From: Paenibacillus sp. ACRRX
GTDB lineage: Bacteria; Bacillota; Bacilli; Paenibacillales; Paenibacillaceae
Assembly: GCF_022346885.1 (NCBI RefSeq)
Contig: NZ_JAKRNK010000001.1
Span: forward strand, 1,116,001-1,180,000
Length of the DNA: 64,000 nt
Reading direction: 5' to 3'
Numbering within the stretch: the stretch's first letter is position 1; each line of letters begins with the position of its first letter. Shown one piece after another: positions 52,725-62,813 of the stretch. The position numbers and the translations under genes are program-made. Under the pieces are notes generated by a model. It made no database searches and had not been told where the DNA came from. It saw only the letters and a program-made list of their open reading frames with translations.

Positions 52725-53201
52725 CAAATCAAGAAAGTAAGATTTGATCGTGATGCAAGATACGACAATATAAGAGCTATTACAAAGGAGACGTGTGTTT
52801 TGCGGAGCAGGAACACGTCTCCTTGCATGTGGACTTGTTTAGAGACTTGGACATGCAAGTCGTATGAATGGGCTTACGGCAATAGTCTACGTTATTCTGA
52901 ATATGAGTGTGAGAGACACTCAAGAGTCGATTGAATTCATTAATTCAAATTAATCATGTGGTGGGCGTTATTGAGCGCAACATTGTAACTAAAGATTTTC
53001 GATGTGGGAATCTGACGTTTCGAGTATGTGATACGAAAATGTGAAAATTCGACAAGTGTATATTTTTAATTAAATGGCTCTGTTTACGTTTATTGTTGAT
53101 TTTTAATTAAAAAGAAGACCACCCACTGAAAGGCGGTTAATTTAACTATTGTTACCGAGGGAGCTTGTTATAATTGCCTGTGAAGGGCAATGACTGGAGC
53201 A
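52725..53201. other. Intergenic region with nested palindromes
   Basis: GGAGACGTGT (52787-52796) pairs with ACACGTCTCC (52813-52822); immediately after, CTTGCATGT (52822-52830) pairs with ACATGCAAG (52851-52859). The two hairpins are back to back, with no T run. The second half is AT-rich with TTTTAATTAAAA. A small stem ATTGCC/GGCAAT (53173-53191) lies just after the stop of the NTF2-like gene and may help end it. No ORF is supported. Confidence 0.4.
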
Positions 53202-53564
53202 TCACGCTACGGAACTACAATGACCTGAGACAATTTTCCATTTCCCGATACGACACTGCCAAACACGAGTGTAACAGAACTCACCTTCAAATGGAGTTCC
53301 GAATATACCAGTTAAAGTCACTCGTGTAACGGTTACGGCTAACATATCAAAGAGTCTAATTCTTTGGTCCAAAATATCAATTTCAGTAATTTTCAAGTTT
53401 CCTGAACGGTGGGCTTCAAGATCAATTTCTTTTGATAAAATTTGTCCGAAATGATTAACGAAGATAAGGTCGTCAGCAATCAGTTCATCTAACACTTCTA
53501 CATTGCTGGATAGCATTGCTGTCCGAAGACGGTCTTCACAAGCAATGATTATGGTTTCATCCAC
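53202..53564 (-). CDS. NTF2-like (DUF4440) protein, 120 aa
   Basis: Small cone-shaped NTF2 fold: MDETIIIACEDRLRTAMLSSNVEVLDELIADDLIFVNHFG at the start and YTRVWQCRIGKWKIVSGHCS at the end match SnoaL-like/DUF4440 proteins. No specific reaction is known. A G-rich stretch (GGGGGG) precedes ATG 53564. Monocistronic. Confidence 0.82.
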   Translation of the reverse strand: MDETIIIACEDRLRTAMLSSNVEVLDELIADDLIFVNHFGQILSKEIDLEAHRSGNLKITEIDILDQRIRLFDMLAVTVTRVTLTGIFGTPFEGEFCYTRVWQCRIGKWKIVSGHCSSVA

Positions 53565-53910
53565 AAAAACCCCCCATTTGTTTAGAAAGAAAAAGATGTT
53601 TGGCGAAGACTGGTGTTTGTCTCATTTACAGTAAAGAGACAAGAGGCGACCAGCATATTTTTCTTATTCGACGTTGTATTCTCGTATTCCTTGCTGTTGA
53701 TTTATTAGATAAATAATTAAAGTTTTAATAACTGAATGTCAGCCGTTACCTCCTGCATGGTCAAGGATTGTACATGGATGTATCCGTACAAAAGTCAAGT
53801 AATGCTGAATATCCATCGTTTTCATAAGCGGCCTTGCCCGGAAGGACTTTGCGACTTCCGGGCTATTCGAAGTGGGACGTTATGCTCAACGCATCAACAT
53901 CAAATACCCC
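53565..53910. other. Intergenic region with a GC-rich palindrome
   Basis: GCCCGGAAG (53836-53844) pairs with CTTCCGGGC (53855-53863) with a ten-base loop. No T run follows on either strand. A frame at 53736-53954 exists but lacks a ribosome site and runs into the convergent germination gene; I do not call it. Confidence 0.4.
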
Positions 53911-55011
53911 TTACACTTCAGAGCGTTTCGACCTGCCAGGCATTAGCTGGATAGCTTTTATGTACAGCATTAATATGATAGGGAGTAGATAAGCTACTAT
54001 CAGGCCAGAGTACTTGCACCAATTCATCCATTGAGTGGACTGCTGCCATGAGGGCTCTATCCATGCAGACAACAAAATAATAAGGACGCCAAAAGTGAGA
54101 ACAAAAGGCGAATGGTTGTTGCTTTTTACAAGCTGCGCAGCGCATATGCCTGTCGAGTGGACATAAGGTACCCAGGAAGTGGATACAACAAACAAATACA
54201 GGGCCAGGAATATGACATCAATTCTTTCTAGAAACCGAAACTCGACGACTTTTAATAAGTTAAGGACAGGCTGGCTATATTGGGTGACTTCATCAGGGCT
54301 AAAATAAGCAAAACTGATAAGGGTGACAAACAAATACAATAACATCGTTAATGTATTTCCAATCATAACACCGTACACGGCAGTCTCTTTTTTTTTCAGA
54401 AACGGATAAACCAAAAAAATAATTTCATTACCGATGAATGATACGGTTGTGTTGTCAACACCTTTCAGAACTGGAACCCATCCTTCTTTTAGTACTGGGA
54501 GCAGATGAATATGCTGCGCTTCTACAAGCGGAAAAAGCATGATTAGTGGCATCCACAACGTAAAGAAAAACACAAATTCATTGTACTGTGCGACGACTAG
54601 CATACTCTTTTTAGCGGTTAGGAGTGCAGGAACAATAAAAAGGCACATTATGATCGGGGTTTGTGTCATTGGAAGAAACCATGCTTTTATGTACAACATG
54701 GCATCAGCAAAGATACTCCAGGAAGATAGGGCAAAATTACACAGCAGTGCAATGATGACTAGAGCGGCGATGAACTTACCGAATAAACGTGTCAATAATT
54801 GTGGAAATGTAACATGTGGATACTGCGCCATTACCCACACGATCACAATTCCCAACACCAAATTGATGATCCATCCGAAAATAATGGAAATCCATCCATC
54901 CGTCCCAGCAGTCTCTGCAAGCATTCTAGGGAGTGACAGCACACCTGTTCCAACCTGTGTTCCGTGTATGAGCAAGATGAATTGCCTAAGTGTAATCTCG
55001 GATTTTTTCAT
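53911..55011 (-). CDS. GerAB-family spore germination permease, 366 aa
   Basis: APC-type permease of nutrient germinant receptors. AAAGGTG precedes ATG 55011. Ten hydrophobic segments; ITLRQFILLIHGTQVGTGVLSLPRML is the GerAB signature start, and FIGNEIIFLVYPFLKKK is also characteristic. GerAB works with GerAA and GerAC in the inner spore membrane, but neither is adjacent, so this is an orphan B subunit. It may pair with another receptor. Confidence 0.9.
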   Translation of the reverse strand: MKKSEITLRQFILLIHGTQVGTGVLSLPRMLAETAGTDGWISIIFGWIINLVLGIVIVWVMAQYPHVTFPQLLTRLFGKFIAALVIIALLCNFALSSWSIFADAMLYIKAWFLPMTQTPIIMCLFIVPALLTAKKSMLVVAQYNEFVFFFTLWMPLIMLFPLVEAQHIHLLPVLKEGWVPVLKGVDNTTVSFIGNEIIFLVYPFLKKKETAVYGVMIGNTLTMLLYLFVTLISFAYFSPDEVTQYSQPVLNLLKVVEFRFLERIDVIFLALYLFVVSTSWVPYVHSTGICAAQLVKSNNHSPFVLTFGVLIILLSAWIEPSWQQSTQWMNWCKYSGLIVAYLLPIILMLYIKAIQLMPGRSKRSEV

Positions 55012-55348
55012 GAATCGTCACCTTTTGGTCTTGATCGTATGCGGATATTTTTTCTGAACAGACATAATGATGTAGAGTCAGACCATTTTATGGATTAGTT
55101 AGATTTAACATTGTATATCAGTGTGTGTAGGTTGGCCGATTAATATGCGAGTCAAGTCATATGCGTGTGTGGAGCTATAGATTCAGCCAAATAAAAAAGG
55201 TGGCAGGAGTAACCCTGAACCACCTTACTTCAATTTGTACCTTGATGTTAGTTTCACAGTAGCTTGTGATGACACAGAAAAGGCCGATTTGTTTAGGTAA
55301 ATAGAATATGAAGCATGGACTGAACTTGAACTTAATCGATTAGATCGA
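55012..55348. other. Intergenic region with a terminator for the chemoreceptor gene
   Basis: AAGGTGG (55197-55203) pairs with CCACCTT (55220-55226); the minus-strand product runs into TTTTTTATTT, so it ends the chemoreceptor transcript about 125 bases after its stop. No gene seen in the rest. Confidence 0.6.
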
Positions 55349-57094
55349 CTAGTACTTAAATCGCTGGATTAATTTCTGCAATTCTGCTGACATTGAAGAT
55401 AAATTCGTAGCTAACCCTGACACTTCTTCCATAGAAGCAAGCTGTTCCTCGGCTGAGGAGGCAATGTCTTGTGTGTTGCTGGCTGCGAGCTTAGCCAGAT
55501 GGGTCACGTTCTCGCCACTTGCCGATATTTCCTCTACGCTAGCCGATATTTGTTCTGTTATGCTTGCTAATTCTTCAATTTGCTCCGATATACGAATAGT
55601 GGACACGGATATATCTTGGAATCTGCGATCTGTCTCATTTGTGATCTCTATGCCTGATACCACTTCTTGCTTCACTTTGTTCATTGTATGAACGGATAGT
55701 TTCATATCTGCTTGCATTTCTTCAATAAGCTTGGAAATCTCATCCGTCGAACGGTTGGATTGATCTGCTAGCTTGCGGACCTCCCCAGCAACTACGGCGA
55801 ATCCTCGACCATGTTCACCTGCGCGTGCGGCTTCAATCCCGGCATTTAACGCGAGCAGGTTTGTTTGGCTGGAAATATTCCGAATCAGCGCAAGCACCTG
55901 ATCAATTTGAGCAGCACGCTGTTCGAGACGATGAATGACTTCATTTGAATCGTTAACGGATGTACTGATCGATTTCATCTGTCTAATGCTGTCCTGGATC
56001 GCGACGCCGCCAAGACTTGCAATATCCCGAGTATCCACAGATGATTCCGCGATAGTCGAGGAGCTTTCCGCTATTCGTTGGATACCGATCGCAATTTCAT
56101 CAAGTGCTGTTGTTGTTTGCTCCAAGGCCTGTTGTTGTTCTTCCGCACCATCAGCAGATTCTTGAATAGACATTGTAATTTGCTCGGTGGCCTTAGAAGT
56201 TTGTTCCGCACTTAAAGTCAAATCATTAGAGTATGAAGCAACCTGCTGTGTAGACGAATCGACTTCGCCAATAAAGAACCGCATTTGCTTCACCATATTA
56301 TTAAAGTCGCGTGATAGACTGCCTACCTCATCAACAGACTTGTTTTGGATTTCTTTAACTGTAAAATCACCAGTCGCCACTACATTTAATTGACTCGCGA
56401 CTAACTGAATCGGTTTGGCAATGCGGGATGAGAAATATGCTACGACCAGAACGCCTACAATAACAGCAATAGATCCAATCCACATCACTAGTTCTAATAC
56501 AACTTGAGCACCGCTGTTAAATTCTGATACGTAAGCGCCAGAGCCAATAATCCAACCCCAGTTAGGTTCTAGCTGCACAAATGAGATTTTCGTTTCAATT
56601 TTATCGGTATCACCCGGAAGTTTATATTGATAAGAAAGGAATCCTCCTTCTTCTGTACCTGTTTTAAGGATCGCTTGTCCTAATAATATGCCGTCTTGAG
56701 ACTTGAATTGCTTTAGGTCCTGCCCTTCGTTGCTTGGATTTAATACGGAGATCGCATTTTTATCTACAGCCCAGGGGTATCCAGTTTTTCCAACCGTGTA
56801 CTCCAGCTTGATCGGACGTTTATTGTTGGCGTTTTTAGAACCTAATAACTCTCTGCGAACCTTCTCTTGTGCTTGCTCCAAAGTCAGTTTTCCATCGACC
56901 ACTTCGGCATTCATCAAGTTGATCATACCAATGATAGATTTGACGCTGTGTTGAAGCTGATTTTTTCCTGCTTCATCGAGCTTATTTTTGGATGTCTGAT
57001 AGGTTGTTATCCCAATTAAAACCGTTGGTACAATTAACAGGAATAAGCATAGTACAATCAATTTGGATCTTATTGTCTTGAATTGCAGTTTCAT
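55349..57094 (-). CDS. Methyl-accepting chemotaxis protein, 581 aa
   Basis: Membrane chemoreceptor. TM1 about 12-32, extracellular Cache domain (about 35-195, [30 protein letters not shown]), TM2 about 200-222, HAMP (about 223-278), and a long cytoplasmic coiled coil. The hairpin tip [40 protein letters not shown] is canonical. The Cache type (sCache_2) senses small organic acids or amino acids. GAGGGGTGG precedes ATG 57094. The promoter has a sigma-D -10 element. Confidence 0.94.
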   Translation of the reverse strand: MKLQFKTIRSKLIVLCLFLLIVPTVLIGITTYQTSKNKLDEAGKNQLQHSVKSIIGMINLMNAEVVDGKLTLEQAQEKVRRELLGSKNANNKRPIKLEYTVGKTGYPWAVDKNAISVLNPSNEGQDLKQFKSQDGILLGQAILKTGTEEGGFLSYQYKLPGDTDKIETKISFVQLEPNWGWIIGSGAYVSEFNSGAQVVLELVMWIGSIAVIVGVLVVAYFSSRIAKPIQLVASQLNVVATGDFTVKEIQNKSVDEVGSLSRDFNNMVKQMRFFIGEVDSSTQQVASYSNDLTLSAEQTSKATEQITMSIQESADGAEEQQQALEQTTTALDEIAIGIQRIAESSSTIAESSVDTRDIASLGGVAIQDSIRQMKSISTSVNDSNEVIHRLEQRAAQIDQVLALIRNISSQTNLLALNAGIEAARAGEHGRGFAVVAGEVRKLADQSNRSTDEISKLIEEMQADMKLSVHTMNKVKQEVVSGIEITNETDRRFQDISVSTIRISEQIEELASITEQISASVEEISASGENVTHLAKLAASNTQDIASSAEEQLASMEEVSGLATNLSSMSAELQKLIQRFKY

Positions 57095-57139
57095 GGAAAA
57101 TCCACCCCTCGTATCGACAAAAGTTGTTTATTTCTCATA

Positions 57140-57147
57140 TATCGGCA
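57140..57147 (-). promoter_or_regulatory. Sigma-D (motility) -10 element of the chemoreceptor gene
   Basis: Minus-strand GCCGATAT at 57147-57140 is an exact match to the sigma-D -10 consensus, about 46 bases before the start codon. A TAAA -35 is not clearly present at the right distance. Confidence 0.5.
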
Positions 57148-57404
57148 GGATAAAACCTATAAATGAATAGTTGAGAGCAGAAATAAAAAAATATCATATA
57201 TGAAAGAGGGGAAACATCAATTTTAATAAGACTCATACATGATTTGGTATCGCTTTCCTTGTCTTAAAAGCAATCTTCGTTAAACCTCTGTTTTGATTTT
57301 TCTGCGACTATGCTATTATGGGCTTAATTTTGGTAGAAATGATAACTTGACAAATACCGCTTATCGAAGCTGCAAATGCAAACTTATATTTATTCGCGGG
57401 GAAA

Positions 57405-60400
57405 GTGAATCTGATACTGATGAGACAAAATCATAAGCTGCTAATTTGGGCAGGATTATTTCTGCTTGTACTTACTGGATTTCGCTTAGTATGGTTAAGT
57501 TCTCAATCTAATCCAGAACAACCACATGCTGTTCAAGGTGTGCTTGATTTGAGAAACTGGGACATTGAACATAACAAAGCCATCTCATTGGAAGGAGAAT
57601 GGGAGTTCTACCCGGAACAATTGTTACAGCACGCTCCAGCAGGCAAGCTAGCTGATCATAAGCCACTTCAGTATCTCCATGTGCCAGGGAAATGGAATGA
57701 TGCTATGCCGACAAGCCCTAATACAGCAATGGGCTTTGGCACCTATCGGCTTCGGATATTGACGGGAGCTTCGTTGAATCAGCCTTACGGTCTGTGGGTG
57801 CACAACATTCAAAGCGCTTCTGACATCGAATTAAACGGGCATAAGGTGGGGGCATTTGGAGTCGTATCCGATAAAAAGGAACTTTACAAGCCCGCGGCAA
57901 AATCATACACTTCCTCTTATATAGCAGAGGATGAACGTGAGATTGTATTGATTGTGCGTGTTGCGAATTTTGATAATCCAGTTAATGGAGGGATTGTCCA
58001 GTCTATTAGATTTGGCTCACAGGCAGCCATCGACAATGAGCGATTATATGCTGTCGGCTTTCAGTTGATTATTTTTGTTGTGCTGTTGTTGCATGGATTA
58101 TATGCAGGTATTATGTATTATTTTAATCGTCAACAAAAGTCGCTGATTCCATTTTTCTTGCTGCTTGCTTGCGCGGCAATCGCGATTGCCGCAGATGATG
58201 ATAAACTATTGCTTATATGGCTGCCCATCAATTATACGTGGGGCATAAAGCTGGCTCTATTATCGTATATTGGCACCTCCTTGTTTATACTGGAATTGAC
58301 CAAAAACCTCTTATTGGAAGAGCAATTTGGCTTTCCTTTCCGCTGGTTGTATAGGTGCGCTGGTGCATACGCTTGTTATTTGATGTTGGCGGACATCCAA
58401 AGTATTATTTATAGCAAGTTCATTTTTACTTTTTTATGCCTTGTTTCCATTACTATGATGCTGGTGCTGTTTGTACGGTCGCTGCTCAAAAATAACAAAG
58501 ACGCTGTTTATTTGTCATTTGCGGCTGCGAGTATCACGTCGAGTGTAGTATGGGGTCTTGCAAAAGGTCAGGGGTGGGTAGAGATGACATTTTACCCATG
58601 GGATATTTTTGCGGCCATTATCGGCTTCTCTGCGTTCTGGTTTAAGCAATTCTATCGTAATGCGGAACAAAACGCGAAAATGACGGAGCAGCTTAAACGT
58701 GCAGACAAGTTGAAAGATGAATTTCTAGCCAGCACATCGCATGAGCTAAGAACACCATTGCACGGTATAATGAATATTGCACAAACTGTAGTGGCTAATG
58801 AGCGCCATACGATCCAAGAAAAAAGTGTGCATGATCTTGAACTGCTTATTACGATTAGTAGACGCATGTCGTACATGATTAATGATCTTCTGGATTTGAC
58901 CCAGCTTCAAGAGAAGCGGATTCAATTACAGCCTGTTGATGTACGGATTCAATCTGTTGTGTCAGGCGTCATCGATATGCTTCATTTTATGACGGACGGC
59001 AAGCCAATTGAGGTGAAAATGGAGATTTCTCATTATTTTCCTCGTATCTGGGCCGATGAAAAACGATTTGTACAAATTGTGTTTAACTTGCTTCACAACG
59101 CGATTAAATTCACGGAAACAGGAACCATCTCCATTTCTGCGTATACGAAACAACGATATGCTTATATCTCTGTAGCGGATACTGGCATTGGAATGGATAA
59201 GGAACTGCAAGCACGTGCTTTTAAGCCATACGAGCAAGGTGGAGCAGACATTAACGCAGGTGGTGGAATAGGACTTGGCCTTAATATTTGCAAACAGCTG
59301 GTAGAACTGCACGACGGACGGCTTTATTTGCAGTCAGTACCTGGGAAAGGTTCTACATTTACGTTCACGATGCCATTGTCACCCAATGCGGTCGACTTCG
59401 AAGATGCTGCATTAGAACTGATAAGCAGCAAACTAGAACCAACATCGTATCTTGAGCTGGCTGCTGATTCGGAGATGAAGCCTTCTGTGCAGACTGTGTT
59501 GCCTGATACCACCTGTGGTGTCCTTACAAGCAAAGCGCAAATATTAGTGATTGATGACGATGCTGTCAATCTCAAGGTGCTTTGCAACATATTAGCTTCG
59601 GAACCCTACGAGATTACTAAGGCATTGTCAGGTCGAGAGGCGCTAGCACTGCTTCATACGAAGCAATGGGATTTAATTGTTGCAGACGTGATGATGCCGC
59701 ACATGTCTGGTTATGAATTCACCCGTTGTGTGCGGACTCGGTTCTCAGTAGCGGATCTACCTATCTTATTGTTGACAGCACGTAGTCAGGCGGAAGACGT
59801 ATACTCGGGATTTATGTCAGGAGCCAACGACTATGTAACGAAGCCTGTGGACGCACTCGAATTGAAGTACCGAGTAAAGGCGTTAATTACGCTAAAGCAG
59901 TCGGTTAGTGATCGTCTGCGCATGGAGGCTGCTTATCTTCAAGCACAAATCCAACCTCACTTCTTATTCAACTCGTTAAATTCCATTATGGCGTTAAGCG
60001 AGATTGATACGGTTAAGATGCACAAACTGATCGAAGCATTTAGTGCCTACTTGCGGATCAGCTTTAACTTTTGGAACTCTGAGCAGTTAGTGCCGCTTGA
60101 ACATGAGCTTAATCTAGTCCGATCCTATCTGTATATTGAAAAGGAGCGCTTTGACGAAAGATTGCATATCGTCTGGGAGGTGAACAGCGACATGGCGCTG
60201 CAGCTGCCTCCGCTGACGATTCAGCCCTTGGTAGAGAATGCTGTTAAGCACGGCATATTAAGCCGTTTTAAAGGGGGAACCGTGCATATACAAATTACGG
60301 ATGTCGGTAACCATGTTACATTTACAATCAAAGACGATGGCATTGGCATGGATGAAGCGATTATAACAAATGTGTTAGACAGTGACAGAACGAACAAAAA

Positions 60401-60521
60401 AGGAATCGGACTTTACAACACGGATCGAAGACTAAAACAACTTTACGGACAAGGTTTATCTATCCAAAGCGAGCCAGACGTAGGAACCACGCTTTCTTTT
60501 GTGATCCCGCGGAACACGTAA
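57405..60521 (+). CDS. 7TMR-DISM hybrid histidine kinase with two kinase modules, 1038 aa
   Basis: Order: N-terminal TM (about 10-30), 7TMR-DISM extracellular sugar-binding-like domain (about 45-200, LEGEWEFYPEQL), seven-helix membrane region (about 210-415), HisKA with His446 (ASTSHELRTPLHGIMN), HATPase (about 545-660, GGGIGLGLNICKQLV), receiver with Asp761 (VADVMMP), then a second LytS-type kinase with His852 (QIQPHFLFNSLNSI) and its own HATPase (PLTIQPLVENAVKHGI). Start GTG 57405 (GGGGAAA near) or ATG 57420. It lies upstream of an OmpR-type regulator and kinase pair and may talk to them. Confidence 0.92.
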   Translation: MNLILMRQNHKLLIWAGLFLLVLTGFRLVWLSSQSNPEQPHAVQGVLDLRNWDIEHNKAISLEGEWEFYPEQLLQHAPAGKLADHKPLQYLHVPGKWNDAMPTSPNTAMGFGTYRLRILTGASLNQPYGLWVHNIQSASDIELNGHKVGAFGVVSDKKELYKPAAKSYTSSYIAEDEREIVLIVRVANFDNPVNGGIVQSIRFGSQAAIDNERLYAVGFQLIIFVVLLLHGLYAGIMYYFNRQQKSLIPFFLLLACAAIAIAADDDKLLLIWLPINYTWGIKLALLSYIGTSLFILELTKNLLLEEQFGFPFRWLYRCAGAYACYLMLADIQSIIYSKFIFTFLCLVSITMMLVLFVRSLLKNNKDAVYLSFAAASITSSVVWGLAKGQGWVEMTFYPWDIFAAIIGFSAFWFKQFYRNAEQNAKMTEQLKRADKLKDEFLASTSHELRTPLHGIMNIAQTVVANERHTIQEKSVHDLELLITISRRMSYMINDLLDLTQLQEKRIQLQPVDVRIQSVVSGVIDMLHFMTDGKPIEVKMEISHYFPRIWADEKRFVQIVFNLLHNAIKFTETGTISISAYTKQRYAYISVADTGIGMDKELQARAFKPYEQGGADINAGGGIGLGLNICKQLVELHDGRLYLQSVPGKGSTFTFTMPLSPNAVDFEDAALELISSKLEPTSYLELAADSEMKPSVQTVLPDTTCGVLTSKAQILVIDDDAVNLKVLCNILASEPYEITKALSGREALALLHTKQWDLIVADVMMPHMSGYEFTRCVRTRFSVADLPILLLTARSQAEDVYSGFMSGANDYVTKPVDALELKYRVKALITLKQSVSDRLRMEAAYLQAQIQPHFLFNSLNSIMALSEIDTVKMHKLIEAFSAYLRISFNFWNSEQLVPLEHELNLVRSYLYIEKERFDERLHIVWEVNSDMALQLPPLTIQPLVENAVKHGILSRFKGGTVHIQITDVGNHVTFTIKDDGIGMDEAIITNVLDSDRTNKKGIGLYNTDRRLKQLYGQGLSIQSEPDVGTTLSFVIPRNT

Positions 60522-60672
60522 CGGTACTTATGTTAAGGATAAGATAATGTTCAGCGTTTAGTACACTGCATGTGCGGGAGCCTTGCATCTTACTGGCATA
60601 CATGATGAGAGTCAGACGGCGATGAAGCTAATCTAATAACACATTCCAACTTTATACAGAGGATGAATTGTC

Positions 60673-61362
60673 ATGAAACCTATTACCATACTAATTGCGG
60701 ACGATGATGTGGAAATTGCTGAGTTGATCGCGCTACACTTGCGTAAGGAAGGGTACCATTGTATTCAAGCGGCTGATGGTCAGGAAGCTATTCAGGCTGT
60801 ACAGACGCAAGCTATTGATTTAGCTATATTGGATATTATGATGCCAAAGTGGGACGGCTATGAAGTAACTAGACGAATTAGAGAGCGGCATCGAATGCCT
60901 ATCATTTTTTTGAGCGCCAAGACAAGCGATCTGGACAAGATTGAGGGATTGGTGAAAGGGGCGGATGACTATATGACCAAGCCCTTTAATCCGATGGAAT
61001 TAGTTGCACGAGTGAATGCTCAATTGCGGCGTTATATGCAGCTCAGCCAGCCGGCAGCGGACGGTCATTCTGTCTTGGAGGTAGGTGGTTTAACCATTTA
61101 TCCCGATCAAAGGATGGTACATATATATGGAAAGTCAATCGAACTGACGCCAAAAGAGTTTGATATTTTGTATTTACTGGCGAGTTACCCAAAGAAAGTA
61201 TACAGTGCAGATCATATTTTCCACCAGGTATGGGGCGAGGCCTATTATGAAGGCGGAAATACGGTGATGGTTCATATTCGAACGCTGCGAAAAAAACTTG
61301 GGGCAGAAAAAAATAAATTTATTAAAACGATCTGGGGTGTGGGGTATACATTTAATGGTTAA
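60673..61362 (+). CDS. OmpR-type response regulator, VanR-like, 229 aa
   Basis: GAGGATG precedes ATG 60673. Receiver domain (1-120) with Asp54 (AILDIMMPKW), Thr/Ser and Lys of FLSAKTSDLD and MTKPF, then a winged helix (about 130-228, ELTPKEFDILYLLASYPKKVY and HIRTLRKKLG). Its stop overlaps the next kinase gene, so they form a two-component pair. Confidence 0.93.
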   Translation: MKPITILIADDDVEIAELIALHLRKEGYHCIQAADGQEAIQAVQTQAIDLAILDIMMPKWDGYEVTRRIRERHRMPIIFLSAKTSDLDKIEGLVKGADDYMTKPFNPMELVARVNAQLRRYMQLSQPAADGHSVLEVGGLTIYPDQRMVHIYGKSIELTPKEFDILYLLASYPKKVYSADHIFHQVWGEAYYEGGNTVMVHIRTLRKKLGAEKNKFIKTIWGVGYTFNG

Positions 61363-62485
61363 GCTAGGGCGCAGCTTTCGAACTAAAATGATATTGTATT
61401 TAAGTCTGAGCATGTTTTTATCCGCTACTATTACTTTCGTGCTTTACAAGCTGCTTCAACTGTATTATACAACGCAAGTGAGATTAGAAAATCCACTCAC
61501 CCCGATTCGTTATTTTATGAGGGAATTGGGTGATATCTACTTTTTCTTACTTATATTTATCCCACTCTCCATTCTGTTTTTCTTTATGTTTACGCGGCGT
61601 TATGTTGCCTACTTCCAAGAAATTTCTAAAGGGATACACTATCTGGCCAACGGGGACTTTAATAGCAGAATTAATCTTGTTTCCCGTGATGAGTTTGGTG
61701 ATATTGCGAAAGACATGAATCTGGCAAGCGAGAAGCTGCAGCAGGCAGTAGAAAAAGGTGCTTTTGCGGAAAGCAGCAAGGATCAGCTTGTATTGAATCT
61801 GGCACACGATTTGCGGACGCCCCTTACATCGGTGTTAGGTTATTTGGATTTTATTTTAAAAGATGATCAACTGACCGCTGTACAAGTTCAGCATTATGCT
61901 ACGATCGCATATACGAAATCCCAACGGTTGGAAAAGCTGGTTGATGAGCTATTCGAAATTACCAGAATGAGCTATGGGATGTCGGTAGTTGAGCATCATC
62001 CGATTGACTTGAGTGAACTGCTGATGCAGTTGCACGAAGAGTTATATCCGATGTTAGAAAAGAGTCAGCTGATCGCCAGATTAGATGTGAGGCCTCATTT
62101 GAACATTACAGGTGACGGGGAATTACTGGCTCGAGTATTTGAAAATTTGCTCATGAACGCGATTCGTTATGGCGCGGATGGACAGTTTATCGATATTTGT
62201 GCGGATCGGATGGAAGGGGAGGTAGTTGTTCAAGTGATTAATTACGGAAACTTCATTCCCCCAGAGCAATTGCCTCATCTCTTTGACATGTTCTATATTG
62301 GCGACAAGGCGCGCAGCCACCAGGGAGAGAGCACAGGTCTCGGGCTGTTTATCGCTAAGAATATAGTTACGCAGCACCAGGGCATAATTACAGCTCAAAG
62401 CAGTCTTATTCGTACGGTTTTTGAAGTACGATTGCCGCAGGCAAGCGAAATATTGGAATCACCTTTGAAACAAACACATCCCTAA
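61355..62485 (+). CDS. Sensor histidine kinase, VanS-like, 376 aa
   Basis: Start ATG 61355 (MVKLGRSF), overlapping the regulator stop by eight bases; the frame to 61298 lies in the regulator gene. Two membrane helices (about 12-32 and 60-82), HAMP (about 83-135), HisKA with His151 (NLAHDLRTPLTSVLGYLD) and HATPase (about 240-370, NLLMNAIRYG, STGLGLFIAKNIV). VanS-type kinases partner VanR-type regulators and often sense cell-wall stress. No van resistance genes follow; the signal is unknown. Confidence 0.92.
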   Translation: MVKLGRSFRTKMILYLSLSMFLSATITFVLYKLLQLYYTTQVRLENPLTPIRYFMRELGDIYFFLLIFIPLSILFFFMFTRRYVAYFQEISKGIHYLANGDFNSRINLVSRDEFGDIAKDMNLASEKLQQAVEKGAFAESSKDQLVLNLAHDLRTPLTSVLGYLDFILKDDQLTAVQVQHYATIAYTKSQRLEKLVDELFEITRMSYGMSVVEHHPIDLSELLMQLHEELYPMLEKSQLIARLDVRPHLNITGDGELLARVFENLLMNAIRYGADGQFIDICADRMEGEVVVQVINYGNFIPPEQLPHLFDMFYIGDKARSHQGESTGLGLFIAKNIVTQHQGIITAQSSLIRTVFEVRLPQASEILESPLKQTHP

Positions 62486-62813
62486 TTTAAGAAATACTTT
62501 ATTTTTACCCCACTTCTTTTTTAATCAGTGATCTTTATCCTTTGTTTATCAGGATAAGCAGTCGCTGTGAGAAAAGAAGTTTTTTTATGTTCAGGCGACT
62601 CCATCTGTTTTCCCTCACCCAGTACGAGGGTCATATGAGAAGCTTGACTGAGCGAATATTAATTGAGTGAGGAAGTAATCAAGCTAATTTTTGAATAGAG
62701 CGCGATATAGTAAACAGAACATTCACAGAAAAGACGATGTTACTACCTATGAAAGAATGGCATCTCATGGGATTTTGGTTTGATACTCACAATTAAAAGG
62801 AGTGAACAAAAAA
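62486..62813. other. Intergenic region with a terminator
   Basis: ACTTCTTTT (62512-62520) pairs with AAAAGAAGT (62572-62580), with an inner TTATCC/GGATAA stem, followed by TTTTTTT (62581 onward). It ends the regulator-kinase operon. AAAAGGAGTG near 62796 is the ribosome site of the next gene. Confidence 0.65.

Noticed and set aside
53736..53954. 72-aa plus-strand frame
   Set aside because: No ribosome site, contains a palindrome, and overlaps the 3' end of the convergent GerAB gene.
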